Origin: Paenibacillus timonensis
GTDB lineage: Bacteria; Bacillota; Bacilli; Paenibacillales; Paenibacillaceae
DNA: 64,000 nt
Direction: 5' to 3'
NCBI RefSeq assembly: GCF_009725205.1
Contig: NZ_WNZY01000008.1
Coordinates: forward strand, 124,001-188,000
Under the pieces are notes generated by a model. That model saw only the letters and a list, made by a program, of their open reading frames with translations. It had not been told where the DNA came from and searched no databases. Position numbers and translations under genes: made by a program. Shown in pieces: positions 27,279 through 34,980 of the stretch (position 1 is its first letter; every line of letters begins with the position of its first letter).

Positions 27279-28114
27279 GGCGCGTCGCCCTCCTTCCCGC
27301 CGAAAAGGGGTTGCCTTGCGCCTACACTGTCGATTACAGCCTGCGCCAATCGTCGCACCTGCTGTACGAACAGGTGGTTCTCATGACCGCTTGCTATCTT
27401 CCTGTTGCGAAACCAGAAAGGAGTCGCTTCGCCATGCTGTGCCGCATCCATCCAGCCTGTATTATGTGCAACAGGGTACACGGACGTTCCTATACGGAAT
27501 TGACGCATGAGATTTTTAACGGTGAGCGTCGAATAAGGGTCGTACTGTCCGAACACGAGCAGTGTTCTTCGGCCTTGCAGCATCGCTGCTTCTGCCGATT
27601 GAAAAAATCGCTCCAGAAGGAGACGGTTTTGCGGCAGGCAGACGACCCATACGTCGGCCTGCTGCCGCAGCAATTCGTCCCAAGCCGACCCGCTGCCGCT
27701 CCCCCCATCCAACAGCACTACATCGTAAGCGCGGCGGGCAACCGCAAGCAGCGGTGTGAGCCATTCTTTTGCCGTTTCGATAAAGATATCCTCTTGCTTG
27801 ATGGAGCCGGGCAAAATATCCAGGCGATCCCGCAGCAACGGATGGGCATAGTCACGCAGCATGACAGGCTCCAGCTTGCGGTTTTTCAGCAGACGCAAGA
27901 GCGCATCAATTCCCGTGTCCGGGGTATGCATGTCCTCTCTTCTGGCAGGTCGATAATAGGCACGTTCGACAGCGGCGTAGCTGCTTAGCAAATGCCCAAG
28001 CAACAGCAATCGCGCCGAATATTCCAAACCCATGCACGTCGCCGCGGCGAGCAGATTAGTCGTTGTCCCAGCCTGACCGGATACAGGACTCCAAAATACA
28101 ACGGTAGCTCCCAT
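27275..28114 (-). CDS. MinD/TadZ-like P-loop protein
   Basis: Starts MGATVVFWSPVSGQAGTTTN, a deviant Walker A (SGQAGTTT) of the ParA/MinD superfamily that lacks the usual GK(T/S) lysine in its canonical place. VVLLDGGSGSG is a Walker B-like strand. About 279 residues. In Tad systems TadZ/CpaE proteins of this type mark the pole where the machine assembles. AAAGGAG is seven bases before ATG at 28114; an ATG at 28135 is also in frame but has no site. Confidence 0.7.
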   Translation of the reverse strand: MGATVVFWSPVSGQAGTTTNLLAAATCMGLEYSARLLLLGHLLSSYAAVERAYYRPARREDMHTPDTGIDALLRLLKNRKLEPVMLRDYAHPLLRDRLDILPGSIKQEDIFIETAKEWLTPLLAVARRAYDVVLLDGGSGSGSAWDELLRQQADVWVVCLPQNRLLLERFFQSAEAAMLQGRRTLLVFGQYDPYSTLTVKNLMRQFRIGTSVYPVAHNTGWMDAAQHGEATPFWFRNRKIASGHENHLFVQQVRRLAQAVIDSVGARQPLFGGKEGDAP

Positions 28115-28128
28115 AAACGTACTCCTTT

Positions 28129-28836
28129 CTACCACACCCGCACCCGTTTACGGGCGATTGCCCAGGCTCGTCGCGCTGTCTTGCGGTCGCAATCGCCAAG
28201 CTGCTCCAGCATCGTCAGCAGCATCTCGCGAAACGCCCCGGTCAGCCCGCGAAGGTCGATGCGGCCGTGGTGTTGATTGTTCAAATCGACGGCTGCATCG
28301 CGTTCATCCAAAGGGAAGCGAAACACCGTATCCTCCAACTGGATATGCCGCAACCGCTTTTCGGCTCGCCACGCTGCCAACTTTCCCGGTATGTCAGGGG
28401 AGAGCAACTCGAAAAACGAGACAGGCTCTTCCGTGTTCTGTAAGCCGAGACGAAGCATCAGCTCCTCGTTTTTCTCCAGCGATAACCGCCTTCCATCCCA
28501 GCACCACACCCGCTTATCAAACTGGGACAGGTTGTGGTAGAAAACAAATTCCGTATGGTCAGTGTCCACCAGCATGATGTCGTATACCGGTGTCGTCCCT
28601 GCCTGTGCCAAGCCTCGTTCAAGCTGTTCGGGAGTGAGATAGCCGTAGGCCACATCCATACCTTCATAATCCTGAACTGCGCTATTGGCATAGGCGTGCG
28701 GCAGATAACCCCGAATCGACTGCGTGGCGGTGGAATCCACCAACAGCACTTTATTCCCCAACGCCACAAGCAAGCGGCCAAGCACCAACAAAGCATGCGT
28801 CTTGTCCGCTACGCCGATAAAAACAATTTTTTTCAT
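28129..28836 (-). CDS. degenerate MinD-like protein
   Basis: Starts MKKIVFIGVADKTHALLVLG; the second strand NKVLLVDSTATQSIRGYLPH and later YDIMLVDTDHTEF match ParA/MinD fold strands, but no Walker A P-loop is present. About 235 residues. It looks like a MinD-family partner that has lost ATP hydrolysis, next to a second MinD-like protein with an abnormal P-loop. GAGGAG lies seven bases before ATG at 28836. Role in the pilus cluster is inferred from position. Confidence 0.6.
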   Translation of the reverse strand: MKKIVFIGVADKTHALLVLGRLLVALGNKVLLVDSTATQSIRGYLPHAYANSAVQDYEGMDVAYGYLTPEQLERGLAQAGTTPVYDIMLVDTDHTEFVFYHNLSQFDKRVWCWDGRRLSLEKNEELMLRLGLQNTEEPVSFFELLSPDIPGKLAAWRAEKRLRHIQLEDTVFRFPLDERDAAVDLNNQHHGRIDLRGLTGAFREMLLTMLEQLGDCDRKTARRAWAIARKRVRVW

Positions 28837-28847
28837 ATCCGCACTCC

Positions 28848-29963
28848 TCATTGATTGAAGATGTTTTCCCACTTATCGTCGCTTGCCGGAGGAGCTTCGG
28901 TTGCAGGAGGCGTACCCGATGGCAGCGACGGCGAAACGGCAGGAGGGGGCGTCTGTTGATTTTTCGGAGATTGCGTAGCTGCTGCACCAGCAGCATCACT
29001 AGGCTGCGGACCATTCGTCGAAACTGCTGATTCTCCAGATTGCGGTGTGCCTACTGGCTGTGTTCCGCTCATGGCACTGCCCTGCCGCGTCGTCATCCGT
29101 TCGTTTTGCAACTGCTGCTGCACGGTTACACTACCGCTAGTGACGCGAAGTTTGTCCGAGTCGCTGACCGCCTTCAAATTGCCATCCAGCGTTTGACGCA
29201 GCGCGCGGGCAAGTTCGATTTTTGCGGTTTCGAGCAGATTGGGATCGACCGCCATTAGGTTCAAAACCTTCTGATTTGCCGGATAGTTGACCACAGCCGC
29301 TTCCTGTAAGCCCGGCTCGATGTACGGGAGGGCATACAGCCGCGCTCCCTGCAAGTACGCATCAATAATTGCGCTGGACGTTTGGAGGATGTCCATCTCA
29401 TTCAGTTCCAGCCACACAACCGTACCTGACAGCTCCTGTACCTTCTTTTTAGATAAGAGAACAAAGTCCTCGCCGGTTGGAAAGCCGATGCGAACGTCTA
29501 TATATTGGTTAGACTTGAGATTAGAGGGAAGCTGAATGACCTGAAACTCCTGTATGCGCAAATCCTTCGGAATGGGCTGTCCTTCGTACAATAAAGAGGA
29601 AAGTAGCGGCGTTCCTGATGGAAGCTCGATCTTGGCGTTTTTGCCGATGATGCTTTCCCGGTCGGTGATGACGCCCGGCGGAATCAAACTGACGGGCATC
29701 GGAACAGCCTTGAGGTCATCCGCTTTGAGCGAGACGCCTGCCGGTATTGTTTTTGCAGTCGTCCAGACATTTCGGCTGTTTTGCTGCTCCTCCTTTTTCA
29801 ATTGCTGAATCTGCCGCTCATACTCCTCTTTCATCTGTTGCTGCTTTTGCTGCTGGTCGGTGTGCTGCATCAGCATATACAAGGCCGCTGCTACCAGAAG
29901 TGCCACGCTGATCGCGATGGCTCCCATGATGAGCGTCTTGCGGTGTCGATACGTCCATGACAT
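28848..29963 (-). CDS. SAF-domain protein (CpaB/RcpC-like)
   Basis: A 371-residue protein: N-terminal membrane helix (LIMGAIAISVALLVAAALYM), a glutamine-rich coiled coil (residues ~35-65), a SAF domain (VWTTAKTIPAGVSLKADDLK ... PLLSSLLYEGQPI) as in CpaB/RcpC pilus proteins, and a low-complexity Pro/Ser/Ala tail (residues ~300-360). CpaB proteins line the periplasm or wall side of Tad machines and bind glycan. It is followed after 11 bases by the MinD-like gene. Confidence 0.8.
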   Translation of the reverse strand: MSWTYRHRKTLIMGAIAISVALLVAAALYMLMQHTDQQQKQQQMKEEYERQIQQLKKEEQQNSRNVWTTAKTIPAGVSLKADDLKAVPMPVSLIPPGVITDRESIIGKNAKIELPSGTPLLSSLLYEGQPIPKDLRIQEFQVIQLPSNLKSNQYIDVRIGFPTGEDFVLLSKKKVQELSGTVVWLELNEMDILQTSSAIIDAYLQGARLYALPYIEPGLQEAAVVNYPANQKVLNLMAVDPNLLETAKIELARALRQTLDGNLKAVSDSDKLRVTSGSVTVQQQLQNERMTTRQGSAMSGTQPVGTPQSGESAVSTNGPQPSDAAGAAATQSPKNQQTPPPAVSPSLPSGTPPATEAPPASDDKWENIFNQ

Positions 29964-30010
29964 CGTTCACGATCTCCTTTCATTTATATAGAAGATACCT
30001 TGCGCTTCTC

Positions 30011-30622
30011 TTAACGCGCTTCGCCTCGCGGACGCGGCTTTGATGGGGCTTGCTCTGCTTGTCGTTGTGCCAGCTTCTCGGACGCCCATGTGGGCGTATG
30101 CTCCGGCTTCAGGAACCCCATCAGGTCTTCCCGGTTATAGCGGTATTCATCGCCGGAATAGAGGGTTTCCGCATAGACCGCCCGCCCACGTGAGTTCCCG
30201 GAGGCACCGAAGCCTCCCGTTACCCAAATCAACTGATGGTCTGCCGTGCGAAATTCCGGCCGCAACCAATCCAAACGGGTCACAACAATTCTGCCGCCGA
30301 GATCATCGTCACTTTTGATGGGCAGGCATTGGTCGGGTTGAATGGGAGGCATCGGCTCCGTGATCGTAGCGCGCTCGGTCTGGAGTTTCTCGATTTCCCA
30401 TTGCAATAGCTTGGTAAATTCCTGCATTGCGACCAGGTAATCCGCATATCCTTCTGCACCGTAATACTGATCGATGCCAAACAAATTATTCTGCGAGCAG
30501 TAGCAAACCAAATAGGGCTTTTCGGTATTCGTGATGTCGATGCCTAAAACAACCTCCACCCTGCCAATGGGTAGCGCTTGATAGACTTCGTAGTCACCGG
30601 CCATTCGTTTCTCATGCTCCAT
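30011..30622 (-). CDS. ICE-backbone protein of unknown function
   Basis: A 203-residue soluble protein. EVYQALPIGRVEVVLGIDIT and the C-terminal WLRPEFRTADHQLIWVTGGF plus SRGRAVYAETLYSGDEYRYN match, as I recall, a family widespread in Clostridiales ICEs (seen fused to DUF3849-type domains), with no known role. AGGAGG is seven bases before the ATG. The gene begins two bases after the stop of the small basic gene at 30625. Confidence 0.65.
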   Translation of the reverse strand: MEHEKRMAGDYEVYQALPIGRVEVVLGIDITNTEKPYLVCYCSQNNLFGIDQYYGAEGYADYLVAMQEFTKLLQWEIEKLQTERATITEPMPPIQPDQCLPIKSDDDLGGRIVVTRLDWLRPEFRTADHQLIWVTGGFGASGNSRGRAVYAETLYSGDEYRYNREDLMGFLKPEHTPTWASEKLAQRQAEQAPSKPRPRGEAR

Positions 30623-30624
30623 CG

Positions 30625-30795
30625 TCAGCCCTCCTGGTTCTTTTTGTGGTCACGTTTCTTGTGCCAGCCTTCGGCTTCCTGAGCCTGCTTGCGCAGTTGT
30701 GATTCTTCCTCCTCGGATGGCCTACTACGCGCAAAACCCGGCTTTTCTTTCATCAGACGTTCATACTGACGCCGTTTTCCTTTCGTAAAGTCCAT
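30625..30795 (-). CDS. small basic hypothetical protein
   Basis: A 56-residue, highly charged protein beginning MDFTKGKRRQYERLMKEKPG. A longer frame from 30870 exists but crosses a terminator; GGAGG nine bases before 30795 supports the short form. Similar MxFTKGERRxYE proteins occur in Clostridiales ICEs. Function unknown. Confidence 0.6.
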   Translation of the reverse strand: MDFTKGKRRQYERLMKEKPGFARSRPSEEEESQLRKQAQEAEGWHKKRDHKKNQEG

Positions 30796-30823
30796 TGATG
30801 ATCTCCTCCCCGAAAATAGGCAT

Positions 30824-30849
30824 AAAAAAAGCTCTCCGTCAGGGGAGAG
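30824..30849 (-). terminator. terminator after parB
   Basis: Minus strand: CTCTCC, six-base loop, GGAGAG, then seven T after one C. It lies about 30 bases after the parB stop and separates the partition genes from the small ICE genes and pilus cluster, which therefore need read-through or their own promoter. Confidence 0.7.
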
Positions 30850-30878
30850 GGCGCATGAACAGGGCGGCAACGGGGGAA

Positions 30879-31823
30879 TTACCGTTCGTGCTCCCTCTGC
30901 CGCCTTTTGTACCAGCTTTCCAGCAGTTGCACGATTAGGTCTTCCTTTTGTTTTTCCGAGAAATCTCGTGGGAAAAAGCGGTCGATTCGTTCTCGCTGAA
31001 TACTCATTTTTTCTTTCTGATTCGGCTTCTCCTCCGTCAGTATGGTGTAAATGACATCTGTATTCAGCCTGCCTTCTTGACTCATCTTTTTCATACGCTG
31101 AGCCTGAGCAAGTGAAGGCGTGCAGTCCTCGGCCTGCATGGTCTCGAATAGGGCTTGCTGTTCTTTCTCGGCCAAGTAAGATAACTCAACGGCAGGATTA
31201 AAGGCAATCCGTTTGTCGTCTACCATTTCGAGAATGTGAGGAGTGAGTTCGGTTAGGCGAACGTATCTAAATATTTGGTTTTTGCTTTCGCCCATCTGTT
31301 CCGCTAATATCTCGCTTGATTTCTTTGCAGCAGACTTGTTCCCAACTTGGGAACGAGTTAAATCTGTTCGTTGTCCTTGTCTGTTCATAGCTTCCAATTT
31401 CATTTTGTAGGCAAATGCTTTTTCACTCGGAGAAATATACTCCCGTTGCAGGTTGCTATCCACCATGATGATAGTCGCCTGATCGTCATCCAACTCGCGA
31501 ACGAGACATGGAATTGTCTCCATACCAGCCAATTCACTTGCCTTCTTTCGACGATGGCCGGATACCATCTCGTATCCACCGCCTACCTTTGGCCGAACTA
31601 AGCCGGGAACAAGGACACCATACTGCTTGACACTATCCGCCATTTCTAACATCGCTTCATCCGCCCTTACCTTAAAGGGATGACCGGGAAATTCACTAAT
31701 TTCAGCCAATGGAATATCCATCACCTTTTCCCGTTGCGAATCGTTGCGGCTTTCCTCTGTCGAGAATAAATCATCGACTTTGGTCAGTTTTATGCTGGCG
31801 AGCCGATCTTCTTTCGCTGCCAA
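30879..31823 (-). CDS. parB: ParB-family protein
   Basis: A 314-residue ParB: the N-terminal VMDIPLAEISEFPGHPFKVR and YEMVSGHRRKKASELAGMET (ParB box II, GHRR) are followed by a helix-turn-helix (SSEILAEQMGESKNQIFRYV). It binds parS-like sites and works with ParA in segregation or ICE maintenance. The longer frame to 31973 has no site; AGGAGG lies nine bases before TTG at 31823, giving MAAKEDRLASIKLTKVDDLF. It overlaps parA by 53 bases. Confidence 0.9.
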   Translation of the reverse strand: MAAKEDRLASIKLTKVDDLFSTEESRNDSQREKVMDIPLAEISEFPGHPFKVRADEAMLEMADSVKQYGVLVPGLVRPKVGGGYEMVSGHRRKKASELAGMETIPCLVRELDDDQATIIMVDSNLQREYISPSEKAFAYKMKLEAMNRQGQRTDLTRSQVGNKSAAKKSSEILAEQMGESKNQIFRYVRLTELTPHILEMVDDKRIAFNPAVELSYLAEKEQQALFETMQAEDCTPSLAQAQRMKKMSQEGRLNTDVIYTILTEEKPNQKEKMSIQRERIDRFFPRDFSEKQKEDLIVQLLESWYKRRQREHER

Positions 31824-32598
31824 TATCCTGCACCTCCTTCGTAAGTGCAGCGTAGGCTTTAGCAACCTGTCCGTTCGGATCGTGGGCATAAATGCTTTTG
31901 CCTTTGGCACTTGTTTCCGCCGCTCTGATGGACAGGGGGATTTCTGTATTGAATACACGCAGCTTATCCCCATAATCTCGGCGCAAAACGAAAGAAATAT
32001 CTTTGGCGAAATTAGTTCGGCTGTCTACCATCGTGAGCAGCACACCATCCACCGCCAGCTTTGGATTAATTTGACGCTTGACTCGGGCTACCGTCTGTAA
32101 AAGCTGCGTCATGCCTTTGGCGGGCAGATAGTGTGCCTGTACCGGGATGATGACGCTATCCGCCGCTGCTAGTGCGTTGATTGTCATCATGCCCAAGCTC
32201 GGCATACAGTCGATCAGGATATAATCGTAATCTGCTTTTACGGAATCAATGAACGATCGCATAATCGACTCTCTGCTCATTGTATTGACGAGCGCCACTT
32301 CGACTGCCGATAATTCTATGTTTCCCGGCATCAGGTCGATACCTTCGTGATGATGCAGAATACCTTCCCTCGGTTCATACGGCTCCTCCGTCATACCCTT
32401 CACCAACATCGTAGCCAGTGAAATGGACAGACTATCCGGTTCATGGAAGCCTAGCGAATCTGTCAGGTTGCCCTGCGCATCCGCATCCAGTAGCAGAACC
32501 TTCTTGCCTTCCGCAGCCAAGCCAATGCCAAGGTTAACCGCTGTTGTTGTTTTGCCGACGCCGCCTTTCTGATTGGCGAGAGCGATTACTTTGCTCAT
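31771..32598 (-). CDS. parA: ParA-family ATPase
   Basis: A 275-residue ParA/Soj: deviant Walker A KGGVGKTTTAVNLG (residues 11-24), DADAQGNLTDSLG and Walker B YDYILIDCMPSLG. It positions or segregates the excised, circular form of the element together with ParB. AAAGGAGA lies eight bases before ATG. It is the first gene of the element at this boundary and is preceded by two strong hairpins that block read-through from rlmD. Confidence 0.92.
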   Translation of the reverse strand: MSKVIALANQKGGVGKTTTAVNLGIGLAAEGKKVLLLDADAQGNLTDSLGFHEPDSLSISLATMLVKGMTEEPYEPREGILHHHEGIDLMPGNIELSAVEVALVNTMSRESIMRSFIDSVKADYDYILIDCMPSLGMMTINALAAADSVIIPVQAHYLPAKGMTQLLQTVARVKRQINPKLAVDGVLLTMVDSRTNFAKDISFVLRRDYGDKLRVFNTEIPLSIRAAETSAKGKSIYAHDPNGQVAKAYAALTKEVQDIGSERRSARQHKTDQSR

Positions 32599-32619
32599 CC
32601 AACAACTCTCCTTTCACGC

Positions 32620-32670
32620 AAAAAAGCCGACTGCACTGAACATTCAATAGTTCAGACAATCGGCTTTTTT
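32620..32670. terminator. bidirectional hairpin in the parA leader
   Basis: AAAAAAGCCGA (32620-32630) and TCGGCTTTTTT (32660-32670) are perfect complements, with CTGAAC/GTTCAG pairing inside. It ends nine bases before the parA ribosome binding site. As a symmetric A6/T6 hairpin it can stop transcription in both directions, and it may attenuate parA if transcription starts to its right. Confidence 0.7.
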
Positions 32671-32674
32671 GAAA

Positions 32675-32703
32675 AGTATCTATATAAAAAGAGAACGCCC
32701 CAA
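32675..32703 (-). promoter_or_regulatory. candidate parA promoter
   Basis: Minus strand: TTGGGG (32698-32703), 17-base spacer, GATACT (32675-32680). It overlaps the rlmD-side terminator and would place the parA leader hairpin just after the start. Match to consensus is only moderate. Confidence 0.3.
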
Positions 32704-32719
32704 TTTTTGGACGCTCTCT
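32686..32719 (-). terminator. terminator behind rlmD / the boundary ORF
   Basis: Minus strand: AGAGAGCGTCCAA, AAA loop, TTGGGGCGTTCTCT with two G-U pairs and a bulged G, then a run of five T. It closes transcription coming from the chromosome into the element. Confidence 0.7.
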
Positions 32720-32738
32720 TGGATATTCTCAAATTCAA

Positions 32739-32900
32739 TTAGAAGTCATCAGATGTGTCCACCCATTTCAAATCCAACACAATAGAAACCTCGATTTTAT
32801 CTTTCAAAATCTTACTTCTAAAGTCGTTTTCCTCAATATTAAATGACGAATACTTCGCAGAATACTGATAATTCAGGACTTCTAGGTATCGACCCGACAT
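32739..32900 (-). CDS. small AT-rich ORF overlapping the rlmD end
   Basis: A 53-codon frame, MSGRYLEVLNYQYSAKYSSF ... KIEVSIVLDLKWVDTSDDF, begins inside the last codons of rlmD and is open further upstream. The ribosome binding site is poor (AGGA two bases from ATG). The product looks like the end of a folded domain, not random sequence, and is AT-richer than both sides. It could be a small ICE gene, or the remains of a gene cut at the integration junction. Not recognised. Confidence 0.3.
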   Translation of the reverse strand: MSGRYLEVLNYQYSAKYSSFNIEENDFRSKILKDKIEVSIVLDLKWVDTSDDF

Positions 32901-34456
32901 ATTCCTACCACGCACTCCACATGCACCGTATGCGGGAACATATCCACCGGCGTGACCTCGAGCGTCCGATACCCGCCGTCCTCAAGGATGCGCAGGTCAC
33001 GGGCCAGGGTCGCGGGATTGCACGACACATAGACGACCCGCTCGGGCTTCATTTCGAGGATCGTGTCCAGCAGGTGCGGATCGCAGCCTTTGCGCGGCGG
33101 GTCGACGACGATAACGTCGGCTTCAATGCCCTGTTCTTTCCAGGCCGGGATGACGTCTTCCGAGGCCCCCACCTCAAAGGTGACGTGGCTCATTCCGTTC
33201 AGTTCGGCGTTGACGCGGGCGTCCTCGATCGCTTCTTTGACGATCTCCACACCATACACCCGTTTGGCATGCTGCGCCAGGAACAGGGAGATGGTGCCGA
33301 TACCGCAGTAGGCATCAATGACCGTCTCTTGGCCGGATAGACCGGCGTATTCCACGGTTTTGCCATAGAGAACTTCCGTCTGGAGTGGGTTCACTTGGTA
33401 AAAAGAACGCGCCGAGATCGCAAATTTCACGTCGCCGATAGAATCAAAGATCACTTCGCGCCCCCATAGGACGCGAGTTACGTCGCCGTAGATGACATTC
33501 GTCTGCCGCGTATTGACGTTCTGGCAAATGCTCACGACGGACGGCATCTCCTCGCGAATCGCGGCGATCCACTCGTCCTCATGAGGGATCCGGTCACCAT
33601 TCGTCACCAGCACCAGCATCATTTCGCCGGTGCGGAAGCCGACCTTCACCACGACATGGCGGAGCAGGCCCTTCCCCGTCTCTTCGTCGTAGGCGGTGAT
33701 GCCGAGGCGGCGGCCGATCGCTTTGACGCGGCTAACGACGTCATCATTGCTCTCGTGCTGGATGAGGCATGTCTCCATGTCGACGATGCGATGGCTGCCG
33801 CGGGCATAGAAGCCGCCGACCAACGCGCCGTCGGTGACGCCGACGGGCACCTGCGCCTTGTTGCGATAGCGCCAAGGCTCGGCCATGCCGAGCGTCGGCC
33901 GCACGACGACGGCGTGGTCGCCGCTCGCAGGCGCGCCCTCCGCTACGCGCAGCTTGCCGATCCGCTCCAGCGCGTCGACGACGTGCTGACGCTTCCACGC
34001 GAGCTGCGCGTCGTAGTTCAAGTGCTGCAGCTGGCAGCCGCCGCACTTGTCGTAGATCGGACAAGGCGGAGCCACCCTGTCCGCACTTGCCTCAACCACA
34101 TCCAGCAGTTTGGCGTAACCATACTGCTTTTTCGTCTTCAGCACCTTGACCCGGGCTTTCTCGCCCGGCAAGGCGCCTGCCACAAACAGCGTATAGCCCT
34201 CAGCCCGGCCGACGCCTTCGCCGTCGTGGTTCATCCCGATGATGTCAATCACGACTTCATCGTTTTTCGCTACGGGAAGGCCGGCGATCACCGCATCGGC
34301 CACCGCCGCACGCCCCCGCGATTTAAGACTGCCTCCGGCTTCGCCTCGCCCAGCGCGACCACTTCGATCGCCACTAGCCAAGTTTTCTTTTCCTGGGGCT
34401 CCAGCCATCCGACCGCCACCGGGACGACCGTTGTTACTCCGTTGCTTCTTCATCAT
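32882..34456 (-). CDS. rlmD: 23S rRNA (uracil-5-)-methyltransferase RlmD/RumA family
   Basis: A 524-residue TRAM-domain methyltransferase. The TRAM domain is near residues 65-125 (NDEVVIDIIGMNHDGEGVGR); a 4Fe-4S cluster motif CPIYDKCGGCQLQHL follows; the SAM site is VIDAYCGIGTISLFLAQHAK; the catalytic cysteine is in VYVSCNPATLARDL. It methylates a uridine of 23S rRNA (Bacillus YefA/RlmCD does two). The first ~55 residues are a Gly/Arg/Ser-rich basic extension. The last residues after the conserved HVECVV (GICRVDT) look foreign, as expected where an ICE has replaced the 3' end of the gene. Confidence 0.93.
   Translation of the reverse strand: MMKKQRSNNGRPGGGRMAGAPGKENLASGDRSGRAGRGEAGGSLKSRGRAAVADAVIAGLPVAKNDEVVIDIIGMNHDGEGVGRAEGYTLFVAGALPGEKARVKVLKTKKQYGYAKLLDVVEASADRVAPPCPIYDKCGGCQLQHLNYDAQLAWKRQHVVDALERIGKLRVAEGAPASGDHAVVVRPTLGMAEPWRYRNKAQVPVGVTDGALVGGFYARGSHRIVDMETCLIQHESNDDVVSRVKAIGRRLGITAYDEETGKGLLRHVVVKVGFRTGEMMLVLVTNGDRIPHEDEWIAAIREEMPSVVSICQNVNTRQTNVIYGDVTRVLWGREVIFDSIGDVKFAISARSFYQVNPLQTEVLYGKTVEYAGLSGQETVIDAYCGIGTISLFLAQHAKRVYGVEIVKEAIEDARVNAELNGMSHVTFEVGASEDVIPAWKEQGIEADVIVVDPPRKGCDPHLLDTILEMKPERVVYVSCNPATLARDLRILEDGGYRTLEVTPVDMFPHTVHVECVVGICRVDT
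32906..32923. other. att: candidate ICE attachment site core at the rlmD 3' end
   Basis: The bases encoding HVECVV (minus strand CATGTGGAGTGCGTGGTA) are the conserved end of rumA-type genes and the usual integration target in Firmicutes. Everything to the left belongs to the element (parA onward); everything to the right is chromosome. The matching repeat should be found beyond the left edge of the window. Confidence 0.5.
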
Positions 34457-34602
34457 GTTCTCCTTCTATGTTCAACTGAACCGGTTCCTCAAATTTGCTT
34501 CCATCCAACGTAGTCCTACCTATATACTTTAACCCCCGCCATCGAGAGAAGAGCGCCCGTTCATCGTTCTTGTAGCTCCTATAGTTCCTGTAGCACTCTG
34601 AA

Positions 34603-34803
34603 ACTATCTAACTGTAAATCCTCCATCTAATTTACCCCGTTTGGCTCGATTTCGCAAAATTAACTGGAATTCCTACACTTAATTCGGGACATCCAACCCA
34701 TTCTCACCGAAAACCCCGATATTAACTGTACGATTTCCATCTAATACTCGCCCGGTTCGTCTTCTCCTTAAAATAACTGTAGAATTTCCACTTCGTTTAT
34801 TTC
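34603..34803. repeat. four-unit intergenic repeat, TAACTG family (copy 1)
   Basis: In the 524-base gap between rlmD and the dgkB-like gene, four ~25-base quasi-palindromic units begin at 34609, 34661, 34723 and 34774 (intervals 52, 62, 51). Units read TAACTGTAAATCCTCC..., TAACTGGAATTCCTAC..., TAACTGTACGATTTCC... and TAACTGTAGAATTTCC..., each ending in an AT-rich TAATT-like arm. The same intervals recur at 53305-53470. Confidence 0.85.
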
Positions 34804-34918
34804 GAACCCCATGCGAGAGACTCCTTAGCTCATCCCATGGGATCCCCTACAACTCGCCGTAGGGTTCAGTTTACGTTATCCTTGGTTATCACCTTCGTGC
34901 ACGCCCCACCCAAGCCAA

Positions 34919-34943
34919 ATCCCCCGCCAACCCGGCGGGGGAT
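34919..34943 (-). terminator. hairpin after the dgkB-like gene
   Basis: ATCCCCCGCC, AACCC loop, GGCGGGGGAT: a perfect ten-pair stem 37 bases after the dgkB-like stop. The following minus-strand bases are only weakly T-rich (ATTTGG), so termination efficiency is uncertain. Confidence 0.55.
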
Positions 34944-34980
34944 CGTCTCAACCAGCATCTTTAATCATTAATCTCTTCCC

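Noticed and set aside
32599..32738. Possible riboswitch or T-box before parA
   Set aside because: Only simple terminator hairpins are present; no conserved aptamer motif was found.
33744..34064. 106-codon arginine-rich ORF inside rlmD
   Set aside because: Low-complexity shadow frame in a GC-rich stretch of rlmD.
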